From Elysia marginata (Eukaryota > Mollusca > Gastropoda > Plakobranchidae), in assembly GCA_019649035.1 (NCBI GenBank), contig BMAT01002740.1:231040-254926 (forward strand): DNA of 23,887 bases. The letters run 5' to 3'. Position 1 is the stretch's first letter; the number at the start of each line of letters is the position of its first letter. Below, piece after piece: positions 1 through 11,160 of the stretch. The translations under genes and the position numbers were made by a program. The notes below the pieces were generated by a model, which saw only the letters and a list, made by a program, of their open reading frames with translations, searched no databases and had not been told where the DNA came from.

Positions 1-859
1 TGTCTCATCACAATATGTGTCTGTGTCAGTGTATTGTTGTATTACTGCTTTCATCGTCCACCAGTTTTTTTTTCACACCATCATCTAAGAATTTTATAGC
101 AGGCCAAAAGTTGACCTCTGATTTAAATATAAAAAACTTTTCATTTGATCTTGAAAGAATGCTGTAGACCTCAATAAAACACATTTCCTCTTGTTTCATG
201 ATTAGTGATAGAGATTAAAATAGCAAGCAAAGCATAGACTGCTTTATGTATTAATTTATTAAGGTTTATTAAACATTCCCTAAACTTTTAAATTTAGTTT
301 GATTTCAGCTAGGATTAACTTATCCCCCAATATATTTGGTGTAAATTTTTCTCAGGAAGCCCTGACATTCCACTGTTTAAAATTATTGCACCAATAAACA
401 GAAATATGGGGTAGTTGTGCTATGTCATTCTCAAGGTTCTTGGCACATGTGTCATCAAATATTTTCTTAGGTGGTTCTGCTAGTCTAAAAATCTTTTCTT
501 ATTTTCATTTCTCACATAGTTTCTTAATATTCAGAATATTGTCTATGGTTAAGAGGAATGGTTTATCCTTGAAGATGTAAATAATAAAAAAAAAAAACAA
601 CTACTAAGGCGGAAAGAGAAAATAAACTGGATTTGAAGATTATATTATTTTATACTGTCGGTGATGATAAGAAAGAAGCTATCTCTGTACAGTCTTTTTT
701 AAAAAATGCATGTTTTATAGTCCCGGTGCACTTACTTCTTTCTTATTTAGGGACAGTGATATTAGTAGCCTTTAAAAAGCTAGTCTCATACAACAAAGTG
801 AAGTAGTTTTCCATTGCTCTCCTCCGCCATCTTTACTTTAGCCAATACCTAGTTACCCA
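1..859. other. Non-coding AT-rich stretch
   Basis: I see no gene here. The sequence is AT-rich with homopolymer tracts, such as the A-run near 587-598. The right part, about 600-860, may be the tail of the SINE-like unit described at 860-960, but I cannot set its end. Confidence 0.5.
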
Positions 860-960
860 ATTAGTGCCTATCGGGTACGGGGAACAAATAAAAAATATTT
901 TCTGACCTGGGATTGAACCCTGTACCTTGGAGTAATGGTCAACCAGTGTGATGATCTTCT
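860..960 (-). repeat. Possible tRNA-derived SINE head
   Basis: Read on the minus strand, positions 910-919 give GGTTCAATCC, which fits the RNA polymerase III B-box pattern GWTCRANNC and sits in a tRNA T-arm-like context (AGGGTTCAATCCC). Upstream on the same strand is a weak A-box remnant (rc of 941-954, ending ACTGGTT). The A-to-B spacing is about 10 nt shorter than in a normal tRNA and the A box matches poorly, so a working tRNA gene is unlikely. A decayed tRNA-derived SINE pointing left is the most economical reading. The tail and target duplications were not found. Confidence 0.35.
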
Positions 961-1106
961 GTAGAGTTGCTGCTTCTGTAAGGGACAAGTTGCTAGGATA
1001 GGGACTACTCTACAAACAACACAAAGACGCAAGATCTGTCTTACTGAAACATAAACATTCTCAAGGCAGTTGTCTGTTTTATCTAGCAAGTCTCATTAGC
1101 CGCTAA

Positions 1107-1204
1107 ATTCTCATACTTTTGTATCGGCAAGGATTACCATTGTTGTGCTCAACTGATTCTCATACCTTTGTATCGGCAAAGATTACCATTGTTGTGCTCA
1201 ACTG
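1107..1204. repeat. 49-bp tandem duplication, two copies
   Basis: Copy 1 is 1107-1155 and copy 2 is 1156-1204. Both begin ATTCTCATAC and end GTGCTCAACTG. They are 47/49 identical, differing by T/C in the ACTTTTG/ACCTTTG segment and by G/A in GGCAAGG/GGCAAAG. The high identity suggests a fairly recent local duplication. An ORF crosses it but has no coding character. No function is inferred. Confidence 0.93.
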
Positions 1205-2983
1205 TGCACAATCTAAGATTTCTCTTGATCATTTGCCACCTTATGTGATTGTTCGCTGTATGAAAAAAAATTTTTTGTGTGTTTTTTCTTTTTATTTGCA
1301 TGGTACCTTGCTGCAGGTATTTGCCACAGTCACCTTGCATTTTGCATGGATTGTTCTTTTTTTCTTCTGTCTTTTCATGTCATTACTGCTGATTTGCCAA
1401 TGTTTTTGGCATTAGGTCAAAAAAAGAGAGAAAAGATTTTTTTACTTGCAGTAGATGTTAACTCTTACAAAATATTCTTGGGTTAAGGTTGTGTATTCAG
1501 TATGCCAAGCATTAGTTATCACTACCACTTTCTCCCTCTCCCTTTTTACTAACTTTACTATAATTATTTTAAAATCTTTCTTAGCGGTTGTGAGCACTCT
1601 CCATTTAATTCCACCCCCCAAAAAAGGGCAAAAGATAGTTAGTCCTGTTATTATGAACTCTAATAGATATTAGATATCTGGCACAAGCTGTGTTTGTTAT
1701 TGACAACCACCCTAATATTGTTAAGATTTAAATGTGTTTAGCTACTTTATGTCTACACCATGTCCATGTTTTTCTCTGTTTATTTTTTCTCTTTAACAGA
1801 CGTTCGTGTACGATTGATTAACATGTTACTCGGCTGGTGCGTGTAAACTGGCTTGTTTTGGTAATATGTCTGCTTCTCTTCCATCCTTCTCCTCCTCCTC
1901 TTCTTCTCACAGCTAGCTAGTCACTCTACGTGGTACCTCTGTGTGTGTGTGTAGCGATGTGGATTTGCTTACATAACTTTAATTATGACTCTATTTATTT
2001 ATGGGTTGATAATTTTTTTCCTTATGTTTTGTGAAACACTTTTTTGGGTTTGGTAACTTGTGATTCTGTGTTGTGAGATAATGGGTGTTTTAAGGTTAGC
2101 CAGTCCTTATGTCCACACATCCAAGCTCGCTTAACAGTTTCACCACACTTCAGTAACTTCAACATTTTGTTGTTTTTTTCTTCTGTTGTAGACTACAGTT
2201 AAGGTTAGTTTGCAGCTACGTAGCACCCCCACATTCCCTTCCTGCGTCACATTTTCAACTTGACCTGCATGGCCACTTTTCATTTGTAAACACCTTTATT
2301 TTTTTTTACTTAAGTTAAAATTTTTGGAACAGTTTTTTCTGCTTTAGGGCTAGGGTATTTTTGTTATCTCCTAATCAACTCCACTTTTGTGAAATCATAG
2401 GAACTATTTATACAGACGAAATTTAAACGAATAATACCAGGGTTTGTAGATGGAAAGTCTTCCTACATTAAAACATGATTTAAAGCTTTCCACCTAAATA
2501 ATATAGAGTCTGCTGGCCTATTACTTAAATGGAAATGTTCCATCTCTGTATTGCGCAAATGGGGGTCTTGTCTCATGTAGTGGAATGTTAAGGCCTACAT
2601 CTTTGTTTTGATAATCTGGTAAATGTCTACCATTTCTGAAAAAGAAGACCATGTTTGCATTAGAATTCAAAAGTATAAACGCTGAATAAGCTGATCCTGC
2701 TCAAGGCCTAGTCGTTTCTATGTTTCAATCAAACACAGTCAGTGTTTTCAATCAGTCATGGACATTCCTGCACCATACATATTCTGGTATCTTTCTTGTG
2801 CAAGATTGGTAGGATATGGGCTTTTCCACAGTGCCACCAGGTTCGCAGCCAAAATGAGGCTCTAGTACCATGTGTCATCTACATGTAGAGCGTATTTGAT
2901 TTGTCTAGCTTGGTCTAGGCCTACACCTTTCTTTGACTGTGATGATTATTATTGAATTCGATAGACTTTCCGTTTTATACATA
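1205..2983. other. Non-coding stretch with acceptor-like signals
   Basis: No gene is supported. A good pyrimidine tract and AG (TTTTTTCTCTTTAACAG, AG at 1798-1799) precedes an open phase of only 14 codons that stops at 1844-1846. A second pyrimidine-rich tract (about 1871-1911, CTCCTCCTCC-type) also ends in CACAG. Either could be a splice acceptor, but neither leads into recognisable coding sequence. A short GT run lies at about 1940-1953. Confidence 0.45.
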
Positions 2984-3520
2984 CAGTAGTATCTGGTTAA
3001 ACGCACGTCAGATAAATGCACACTACAGGTTTAACTAACGCCAAATCCCGATGACTAATTTTTTCTATATGATCGGTATACCCTAAACACACGCAATATC
3101 GTCTAAACGCACGCTATGGTTTATGAAATTGGTAAAAATAAGTGGATCAGGCAACCATGGAGACGCATGGAAAAAGCCAGAATCACTCAAGAGGGATACT
3201 TCCTTTGTTGTCATCACTACAATGCTACATTTACATGTTTTGTTTTGGGAAGACTTGGGGGCAGGAGTGTGAAGAGGGAGGCATGGAGGGTAAAAGGTGG
3301 ACAAAGACCTGTGGAGCAGGGATAGTTTGTGTAGACCTTAGACTTAGAGCAAGCGAAATGATCATGATGCAACGTTCACTTCTCCAATACCGCACTGACA
3401 GGTAAACTCCCTCCCCATTGGTCTCCCACCAGCCCTCTTTGGTCAACAACTAGTTGGATGGTTGCAGTGCGATAACTGCTAAACCATTAGATAGATCTAG
3501 ATCAATAGGTTATATAAGTA

Positions 3521-4557
3521 AAGTGGAATCCTGATAAAGTCAACACCTGGGACCAAAAAAATGTGTTAAAACATTCTAAAGATATAAAGAAATATAAAAC
3601 GGGACTGCACAATAGTGTTGACTTTAAGCAAGAGTTTCCCTTAAGGGGAGGGGCGGCACCTGAGACTATTTTTACATATTTCTTAAGTTAGAGAGCTTTT
3701 ATGTTAATTTTTGGGTTTGCCGTGGTCAAATTAGAGGAAATAATGGTACTGAGAGCAAAAACTCATAATGTTGCCATGGTAACGCCGCCATCTTGGATTT
3801 TATGATATCAAATAACTGTGGATTTCAAAATGTATCTCCTCCCTCAATTTTGTTTGGATTTCAATGAAAATTGGCATAAAGGAAGTTTAGGCCAATACGA
3901 AGAGCTACACGCATGGGTTTTGATATATTTATGATACTTGATTTTTTACAATTTTTCTAATTTTCAGTTCTGCGCCTTTTGAGTAAATCCGTTGAGAAAT
4001 GAAAAACTAGATAGGGAGGTGAGGACGGCATCGAGGCAAACACGCCTGCCTACTGTCGCTCTGCAGCCAATGAAACTTCGCTTGCAGGCGAGGCCTTGTA
4101 CTATGTAGTACTACGAAGACACCTAACTAAGTCAGAGCCAGCCTGCTGTGGTAACATACACGTGTGGGCCTCTATTTTGCAGGCTTGTATACCCTGGACA
4201 ATCTATAGCAGTGTAAAGTGGGCGGTTTTGTCGTGTGGGCGAGGTCATAACGTAAAATTCGATACCAAATAAGCATAGGTGGCGAGGAAACTGCAGTTGC
4301 ATTCATGCATTAGTTTAGGCTAGATTTCTCCCAATTTTAGAGCAAAACTGACCCCCCAATAATGAGGTGTTTTGGAAAAATCTCATTTTCGGAAAGAAAA
4401 CAGTTGAATAAGACTTTTTAGGTGTCAGTTTTAGTTTTACAAAAGGATGATCTAGAAGAATCGGTTAAAAAGTCAGAATCGATATTTTGAGCCAAAATCA
4501 AGTATGTCAGGTGCTGCCCTTGCCCTTAAAGGTGTTGACTTTAAATGGATTCCACTG
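3521..4557. mobile_element. Second pogo-like MITE nested in the first, itself interrupted
   Basis: The left end reads AAGTGGAATCCTGATAAAGT and the right end in reverse complement reads CAGTGGAATCCATTTAAAGT. The 27-base termini match at 23 positions, with TA on both sides (3519-3520 and 4558-4559). Without the inner insertion at 3645-4525 the element would be only about 150 bp, a typical MITE size. It resembles the 20516-20694 element in its outer bases (AGTGGAATC... followed by GTCAACACC/GTCAATACC). It is non-coding and depended on a transposase supplied elsewhere. Confidence 0.82.
3645..4525. mobile_element. TTAA-flanked piggyBac-like element, innermost insertion
   Basis: TTAA tetranucleotides at 3641-3644 and 4526-4529 flank an 881-bp unit. 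Its 19-bp termini are GGGGAGGGGCGGCACCTGA on the left and, in reverse complement, GGGCAAGGGCAGCACCTGA on the right, a match at 16 of 19. TTAA target duplication is the hallmark of piggyBac transposons. The terminal GGG differs from the CCC start of many piggyBac ends, so the family label is tentative. No transposase ORF of useful length is present, so this is a non-autonomous derivative. It lies inside the 3521-4557 MITE. Confidence 0.7.
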
Positions 4558-4768
4558 TACATGTATCCCTGTGATATTCTTGTCTAGACCTTCTCAATTT
4601 GTGTGACCCAGGGAAACAATTTGGTTTTTAGGCATAATCTCTCGATTTTGTGTAAAGGGAAGTAACTAGATACAGTAATTTTTACTACTTTTTATAAATG
4701 CACACATCTCCTAAGTGCACGCTATTTGAGTCTCCCAAGTGCCGTGCGTTTAACAGGATACCACTGTA

Positions 4769-7700
4769 CTAAAATATCATTTTAGAATGACTAATTGAGA
4801 CTCTGTGCCTGCAGTACTGTACAGAAATGAACTAAGTGGTATTTTATTTATATTCTCTCTGTGCCTCTGAGAAATGTTTTTGTACAAAACTTTTGTGTAA
4901 GGAAGATGGTAGCGGTGGTGGTTAGGATTCTGAAGACATAATATAAAACATGTGTGGGATTATACCATGTTACAATTTCCCTCCAGCACCAACTTTTTTG
5001 TTTGTTAAATGTCTTTATTATGAGAGTAAGACATGTTTGATAGTATAAGCTAAGAATGTCTCCTTGGCTTGGAAAACAAATGTTTGACCTGTCTTTACTG
5101 CCACATTCTACCTTCATTTGAATATTTTCATCTGGGCCAAGTGAAAGCAAGGATTGTGTTCTAGACTTTATTGTTTGTTTTTTTTTTCCTGCTGAGTGTT
5201 ATCTTGACTGGCAAGCATCACATGATGCCCCTTTAGCTAAACATACCATGGGCTGACAAGGGATAAGGCTTTCTCCGTCCAAACTGGTAACCAGAGTTAG
5301 GGAGACTGTCACAGCTTAGAGCTGAGAGTAAAGGCGTCAAACTTGCCTTCTATCAATATTTTTTAGTTGCCTAAACATCAGAAGTTGCGTTTATAGCTTC
5401 TTTTATCGTTACCAATACCATAGATTGTGTTTGTTTGATTTTTTGGCTTATGGAAAAACTAGATTTGAAATTTATTTTTGTAGTTCGTATGCAAGTCTTT
5501 GCCTTCATATTTTGCAATTTTTTATGCAATATCCAGCTACATTTTTATGCTGGTTAATAGAAAAGGAGGTGCTGTATTTGAAATATCTTTCTTAGGCTTT
5601 TTTCTTAAAGCTTTATCATATCAATAAGTAAAAATGAAACTCAACCCAACTTAACTTTTGGTGCCCTGAAGGTAAAATGTGCAAAACATATCAATCTTTC
5701 AATGTGAGAAATTTAGAGGAAAGAGAAGAACTATCATGTTATTTCACTGAATAAAGATGTCGATTTACATGTAACTCGCAGGAAGAAAGAAAAATAATGG
5801 CAGGCATGAACGTCAGATATTGTGTCTGTGTTTTGTGTTGTTGCTTTTTTATTTTTTTAATTGGAACCATAACTTTTTTTTCCCAACCATTAATATGTGT
5901 AGTAATGACAAATGTTTATAATTCTGTGTATATAATTGATTTCATGGTCTGGTCTTCCAGTAACTTTTTTTAACTTCTCTAGTGCAGCACCATCTTAAGC
6001 AAGTGCCATCCGTAATACAAGTGCCGTTAGGAAAAAAAGACACTAAGTTTTCAACATAGAAAAAGAGAGGAGACCAAGAATAACAGTCAACAATACTTAT
6101 GGTTAAAAGTTCTGATGTACATTTTACAGCATTCTATTTAATTGTAAATTAGATCAACTTATCTGTAAAATTTAAGGACTGCACCAAAACCACTCAAGAA
6201 AGAAAATGATTTTAATATTTATATGTAAAGATTTGATAACCATTTAACAGCAGTTTTCCCTCTACCATTCTGATTGTTTTATCATGGTTATTATTTAGAA
6301 AGCAAAATTTATTGTAAATCTCTATTTAATGAGAGGAAAAAAGCAATGCCAACTCCTAATTGAAAAGCAAATAAAGTCATTTCTGACACAAAAACTCAAC
6401 TTCTGGCTCCCAGGCCTGTTTTGTTGTTGCTTCTGTCCAGGTTGTAGAATTGACAATGTGTATTGTGTTACCAGCATGTGTCTTTGTGCTGTATTGTATA
6501 TGGAAACCTGTGTTTTGTACGAATCTGACGTCTGCTGGCCTTCTTCCTGCGAGGGTCAAGTTTTACTATATAGATTTGAAGAGTTTGTAAGACATCATAA
6601 AACAGGATACTTGATATATGGAAAAAGGAAGTGGAAATTGTTTGTTTTTTTGTGACTTGGGAGATTTGTTTAGGTTTAAATCAAATTATTTACATACATT
6701 TACTATTAAAAAAACTTAAGTAGATTTTAATTGATGCCTTTGAACCCATGATGAAGTTTTTTCAACTATAGGTGCAATGTAATTTTTAACTAAAAGCTGT
6801 AAATGGGCCTTTTGCTTGTTTAAGTTTAGTTTTATAAATCTAAACATTATGGAAAACATACTTTATTTGAGAACAAAAAATGTGTTTTCCTTGGCATCCT
6901 TCTGAAATGAAGACTGAATGATATTATCACGCAAGGCCATAGCACTCTACATTGGATCCTGAAGAGGAGTTAATCTGACAACTTACGAATACAAGCATAA
7001 TAGTTGTCTACTTATTTTGCTATTCAACTTCTTTTTTGCCCAAGGACAGTAGGCAGTATACAGCTCACTGTCAGTATTCAAACCTCAGACGTACAAAATT
7101 TAACTGAAAGTCAGTACATGTAATCTGAATGTAGCTTGATTGAAACAAGTATTCTAATTATACAGGTTTATAACTATGTTGACTCCGCTGTAATTTGAGA
7201 GATAGCTGCAGAGATGCCAACTAGCATTAGTACCAGAGTGACTATCAAAAGACTGGTGTACTGGACAGGTGTCAAACCCAAAAATACTGAAATTAACTAA
7301 GATTTTTCAAAAATATCTGTGATTACTAAAATGTGAGGGAACTCTTGAACTCTAGATCTAGAATAGGAAGTGGTGATAGACCTATATGTATAAAATGCAA
7401 CATGTCATCTTTTTCCAAAATATGAGTTTAACTTGGTTTTGAGGTTTAAGTCTAAACTGCAGGCTACTTGAGAATACTTCAATGAAAATGGAGACAATTC
7501 AAACACCTAAGAGTTAGGCTTAAGCAAGTAATCTCCTCATATACGGTTTCGATGAGTTTGTTTTCTTGTTTTTTATTTTAAGTACTAAATTGCTTTAAAA
7601 AAATATTAGTGGGGGCTTCAAAGTATTAGGGCCTTTTAAATAGGAGTTGGCACTTTTGCACCTGCATATAAGGAAGAAAGACTTTGCCGCAAGAATTAAA

Positions 7701-8069
7701 ACTATTTGCCTATTGAAGTTGATTTGAGTGGCTTGTTGAATCCGAGAGTTAGGCAACCAGTGTCAAAACAAGTATAGGAATTGTCTTGTAACAGCCGGCC
7801 ACGAGCAACGAAGGCTAGGTCATAGTAGAGGCTCTTTCAAGATGTTTGAAAGTTCTAAGAATTAAATTTGAAACTGAAAAAGATCTTAAATAATACAAGA
7901 GATACAATGATGAAAATAACATTAGATCTAGATTGAAGTTTTGTCAAAACTATTATTATGCACCTCCAGAATCAATTTTTTGTGCTTAAACTTTCTGTTT
8001 CCCAGGTAAAGGGTATATTACACAATTCAAATCCACATACATGTATTACAATCTTCATTTGTTTGAATG
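4769..8069. other. Non-coding AT-rich stretch
   Basis: I find no supported gene, RNA gene or bounded transposon across these 3.3 kb. Open frames at 4848-5150 (minus, 100 codons) and 6329-6655 (plus, 108 codons) show no recognisable domain and are dominated by residues expected from T-rich DNA. TCTAGATCTAGA-type words occur near 7351 and 7921. Confidence 0.5.
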
Positions 8070-8071
8070 TA

Positions 8072-9010
8072 CAGGCAACTCCGCTTAAATTGATCTCAAT
8101 GGGGCATAACCAATAACAGGGATGGACATTCTAATCTAAGGATTTACTCTTAATTCAGGATTTTTTTTCCCATTTTGAATAAGAAAAATCCTGCTCCTTT
8201 GATTACCAGATAGGTCTACACCATTTGTTTACTGGTTGCCTGTGGATAGCATCTAACTTGGAAATGATTATTAGCAGGAATAATGTTATGTAATCATGTT
8301 ATGTACTGTGCGCCACACCCATTTCGACCTCAGGTTTTTTTTCACAAGTAGTGCCCATCCCTACCTATAAGTAGTAAATTGTCCCTATGGTACACAAATG
8401 ACGAAAACTATAACTGCAATTAAAATTTTTTTTTTATGGTCAATACTGTATTTGTTGTACATTCAATTTGATTTTTTCCTTTCCCTAAAGATTTATTAAG
8501 TTTCTACTTGCCATTTTTACTGCCTCGGGAGACTAGTATCAGGTGCACAATCAATGATTTTTAATAGGTCTGCTAAGAAAATCAAAACCAAAATGATGCT
8601 ATTTCACCTGTCGTTTCCAATCAAGTAATATTAAGGCAGGTAGGCTTATTCCAGGCTGTTACATGAACTGTCTCAGCTGTAGGCCTGTTTATCAATGACT
8701 GGATGGTTCAGGGTGCTATAAACCACATCCTTCTCATTATCTCTCTCTGGTGTTTATAGCAAAGATAGCTCGTCTCAAGACCAATAGTGATAGTTGTAAT
8801 GCTAATCACTAGTGGTGAAAAATGCCATGTTATAAAATAAAATGAATTAAAAAACAGAATTGTTTTTCTCTCTGCTCTCGCTAATCCAAGATTGACTTAC
8901 ACAAAAATCGACTTATGAGGAAGTACTCATGTTTTATTACACTATTTGAAGGGGGAGTAGTTTAGGAAAAAATAAGAGTTAGGCAACATCGAGTTAAGTG
9001 GAGTTGCCTG
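8072..9010. mobile_element. Pogo-like DNA transposon interrupted by a hAT-like MITE
   Basis: The left end CAGGCAACTCCGCTTAAATTG and the right end in reverse complement CAGGCAACTCCACTTAACTCG agree at 18 of 21 bases, with TA on each side (8070-8071 and 9011-9012). Its first 44 bp match the reverse complement of the right end of the 155-bp MITE at 12454-12608 at 34 positions, including GGGGCATAACCAAT versus GGGGACATAACCAAT, so the two belong to one family. Subterminal words such as TTGACTTACAC and TCGACTTATGAGG near the right side echo the termini. No transposase is recognisable. The copy is much longer than its relative, partly because of the insertion at 8117-8362. Confidence 0.8.
8117..8362. 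mobile_element. hAT-like MITE nested in the pogo-like element
   Basis: The left end is CAGGGATGGACATT. The right end in reverse complement is AGGGATGGGCACT, missing the first base. The flanking octamers are ACCAATAA (8109-8116) and ACCTATAA (8363-8370), a 7/8 match and the length expected for hAT elements. CAGGGATGG-type termini are common in hAT elements. At about 246 bp with no ORF, this is a non-autonomous copy. The related MITE at 12454-12608 has ACCAATGA at the corresponding place with no insertion, supporting the proposed target. Confidence 0.68.
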
Positions 9011-9012
9011 TA

Positions 9013-11020
9013 ATAAATTCAGGGATGAATTTTTTTTCAATTTTTTCAGGGTTTTCTTTTTAAAACAAATTAAACACTTTAAATTATAGTGAAAGCCTTC
9101 AAATCTGTTATTAAGTAAAATTAAGGCCTTTTATTTCCAACTAGATATTTGAGTAAATATTTTCGATCATTATGCACATGTCAAAATGGCCTATATTGGA
9201 GACATGATTCCCTTGTGTTAGCCCAGTGACTTCATGTAACTTGTGCTCCAATTTTAAGTGTACCGCTGTTAGAAAAATTAACGCTCTAGTTGACAATTAG
9301 TATTTACAATTTACAGGTAGCTTTTGGCATTTGCGTACCAATGCTAAACAGTGTTTGAATTGATGTAGAGGTGCTGAGCATCATTATTGTGAATGACTAT
9401 TATCTCTGTAATACTTACATTACTTGCTGATCAGATCATGTTTAATTTTAAGCAGGCTTTACTTTACATTTCTTTGTGGGTGCAAAGGTTTGGTTGAAAA
9501 TGAAATAATCTCTCCTTTCGTTTAGGTAGACAGTCTTTTTGACTCTGATTAAGCTAGGGAAAAGACATTCTCAACTTGCAGTTTCTTCTTAAAATCTCTT
9601 CATCTTTGGAGTACATTTTGGTTGCAAGATAATCGTCACAGGAAGAACTGTTTTGCCTTTGCTGCTGTCATTTGTCTTGCAATTATAAACTGAAAGGTGC
9701 CAAATATAATATGGATATAGTCCCTAAAATGAAGAGATTTGTACTTGTAATCTTATGGTTCTATCTCTCAAGTGACAAGTTATTTAGGTTATTGACTAAG
9801 TGAGCGCCATTTGTTTCTTCCTGCTGTGCTATATATAGTTCTTTTCTCTTGCCTTTGCTAATGTATGTGTGACACACCGCTTCCTGGCGAGTGAGTCGAA
9901 ACATAGAAGCCTACTACATGACTTTATCTTGTCGCAATCACTAACTACATTTTGTTTATTATTTATTCTCAATGATTTATAACATATTCTACAAACATAG
10001 ATCAGTATTTTTTCCAAGCCTGCAAACTATTCTCCTTTATCTACCNNCCCCCCCCCCCCGAAAATTCCAAAAATTTAGCAGCCAGGTTTTATAGTATTTT
10101 TCTAAGTTTTTGTGCTATCTTTGTATCGTTTAGAGTTTGTTTCTCCACCTCACTATCTTCACAAGTATGTTGTGATAAATTCCTGCACACATATGTAGTA
10201 TATCTAGTTATATATGATGTGTCAGTAATGTGATTATATTGTACAGCTATGATGTGTGGGGACTAGAGGTTTAGATTGATATTGAAACCTTAAATAAGTG
10301 AGTTATCTACAATAAAAATTTTTGACAGTGGACAGAGTTAAACTTGGCCAAATTTGAATAACTGCAGATTTAATAATTTGTTTAAAAAAAATTAAATTCA
10401 AAACATCTTTTTCCTGATAAGTATATCTTTGAAAATAAGGATAGGCCTAGTTTAGTGAGCGTTACTTTGATAAACATTTAAAGACTCTTTTTCTTATTAC
10501 TCCATCTGCCTCAACTTAATGTTTATACTAGTTAATAAAAGCAAGGCATATTCATTTTTTTTTTCGGGCCAGCACTAAAATAAAAATTTATTATTCCATT
10601 TTACTTTAAATTCAATGCCCTATCGTTTCTTCCCGTTTTGAACTTGTACACTTGCTTCTGTTGCTTTTCTTAAAGGACTATGGCTTTATCTTGTCTACGC
10701 TTTGCTTTAAATTCAGTTTTTTAATATTTTCTTTGGGTGAAGTTTGTGCTAGTGGCCTATTTTAGTAAACAAGCTTCTTTTCGTTTTCTTCTTATTTATC
10801 NNNNNNNNNNNNNTCTTTTCTTTTCCTTTTTGTTTTATATCAATTCAACATTTCAGCACACAATTTTTAGGTATTATTTGCCAGGTCATTACAGAAGGAT
10901 TTTTTCATTTTATTACTGAGATTTATTTTGAAGGACTATTTTTTGTGTGTAGATTTAAGCAATATATGTTTCATTGTTTGATTTTTTTTTACTAAAGCCA
11001 ATTTTCTTTCCCTTTTTCAG
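9013..11020. other. Non-coding stretch with assembly ambiguities
   Basis: No gene is supported. NN precedes a C-run at about 10046-10059, and 13 N bases lie at 10801-10813, so the assembly is uncertain at both places. The open frame spanning the N run (10737-10919) is an artefact of unknown bases in T-rich DNA. The end, 10981-11020, is a strong pyrimidine tract. Confidence 0.55.
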
Positions 11021-11160
11021 AATGTGACATGGGACCACAGAGGATAATTCCAATTATTTTTTTTCCAGTGGCGCATGTGGGAAATAAAATGAATAGTAAT
11101 GTGAATGGTGAAAGCGAGGGGCTAGCTAAAGTCCTCTACTCCTACATTGCCTGTGGATAG
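11021..11160 (+). other. Possible terminal exon after a strong splice acceptor
   Basis: TTTTCTTTCCCTTTTTCAG ends at 11020 and is the best plus-strand 3' splice site I can see. After it, one phase (first full codon at 11023) stays open for 45 codons to TAG at 11158-11160. Another phase (from 11021) gives NVTWDHRG then TAA at 11045-11047. About 11090-11290 looks richer in GC than its surroundings, as might be expected of an exon or 3' UTR. No domain is recognised, no upstream exon is identified and the phase is undecided. It may be a chance acceptor inside an intron. Confidence 0.25.

Larger units (their letters stand above)
2984..4766. mobile_element. Pogo/Tigger-like DNA transposon, non-autonomous, host of nested insertions
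   Basis: The element starts CAGTAGTATCTGGTTAAACG and its right end, read in reverse complement, starts CAGTGGTATCCTGTTAAACG. The first 24 bases match at 21 positions. Both ends are flanked by TA (2982-2983 and 4767-4768), the target duplication expected for Tc1/mariner-pogo elements. Subterminal TAAACGCACG-type words recur at 2998-3007, 3084-3093 and 3104-3113, and pogo-type ends often carry such repeated motifs. No transposase-like ORF is recognisable inside; the short ORFs at 3083-3449 show no DDE signature. About 1.04 kb of its 1783 bp comes from a second element inserted at 3521-4557. The superfamily is inferred from the termini and TA target only. Confidence 0.8.

Noticed and set aside
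909..960. Possible functional tRNA gene
   Set aside because: The B box fits but the A box is poor and the spacing is too short for a cloverleaf. A SINE relic is more likely.
1800..1846. Acceptor-like tract followed by a 14-codon open phase (VRVRLINMLLGWCV)
   Set aside because: Too short, with no recognised protein and no upstream donor. Similar tracts are frequent in this T-rich sequence.
4848..5150. 100-codon minus-strand open frame
   Set aside because: No recognisable motif, and AT-rich codons throughout. A chance frame is likely.
6329..6655. 108-codon plus-strand open frame rich in Cys
   Set aside because: No domain, no splice-consistent context, and a composition expected from TGT/TTT-rich DNA. 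The Cys clusters come from a GTTGTTGCTTCTGTCC-like tract.
7178..7200. GACTCCGCTGTAATTTGA, similar to the end of the 8072 pogo-like family
   Set aside because: No opposite terminus was found downstream. It could be a solitary decayed end but is not supportable as an element.
9020..9033. CAGGGATGAA, similar to hAT termini
   Set aside because: No matching inverted end or 8-bp duplication was found within a reasonable distance.
10737..10919. Open frame crossing the N run
   Set aside because: Its continuity depends on unknown bases at 10801-10813.
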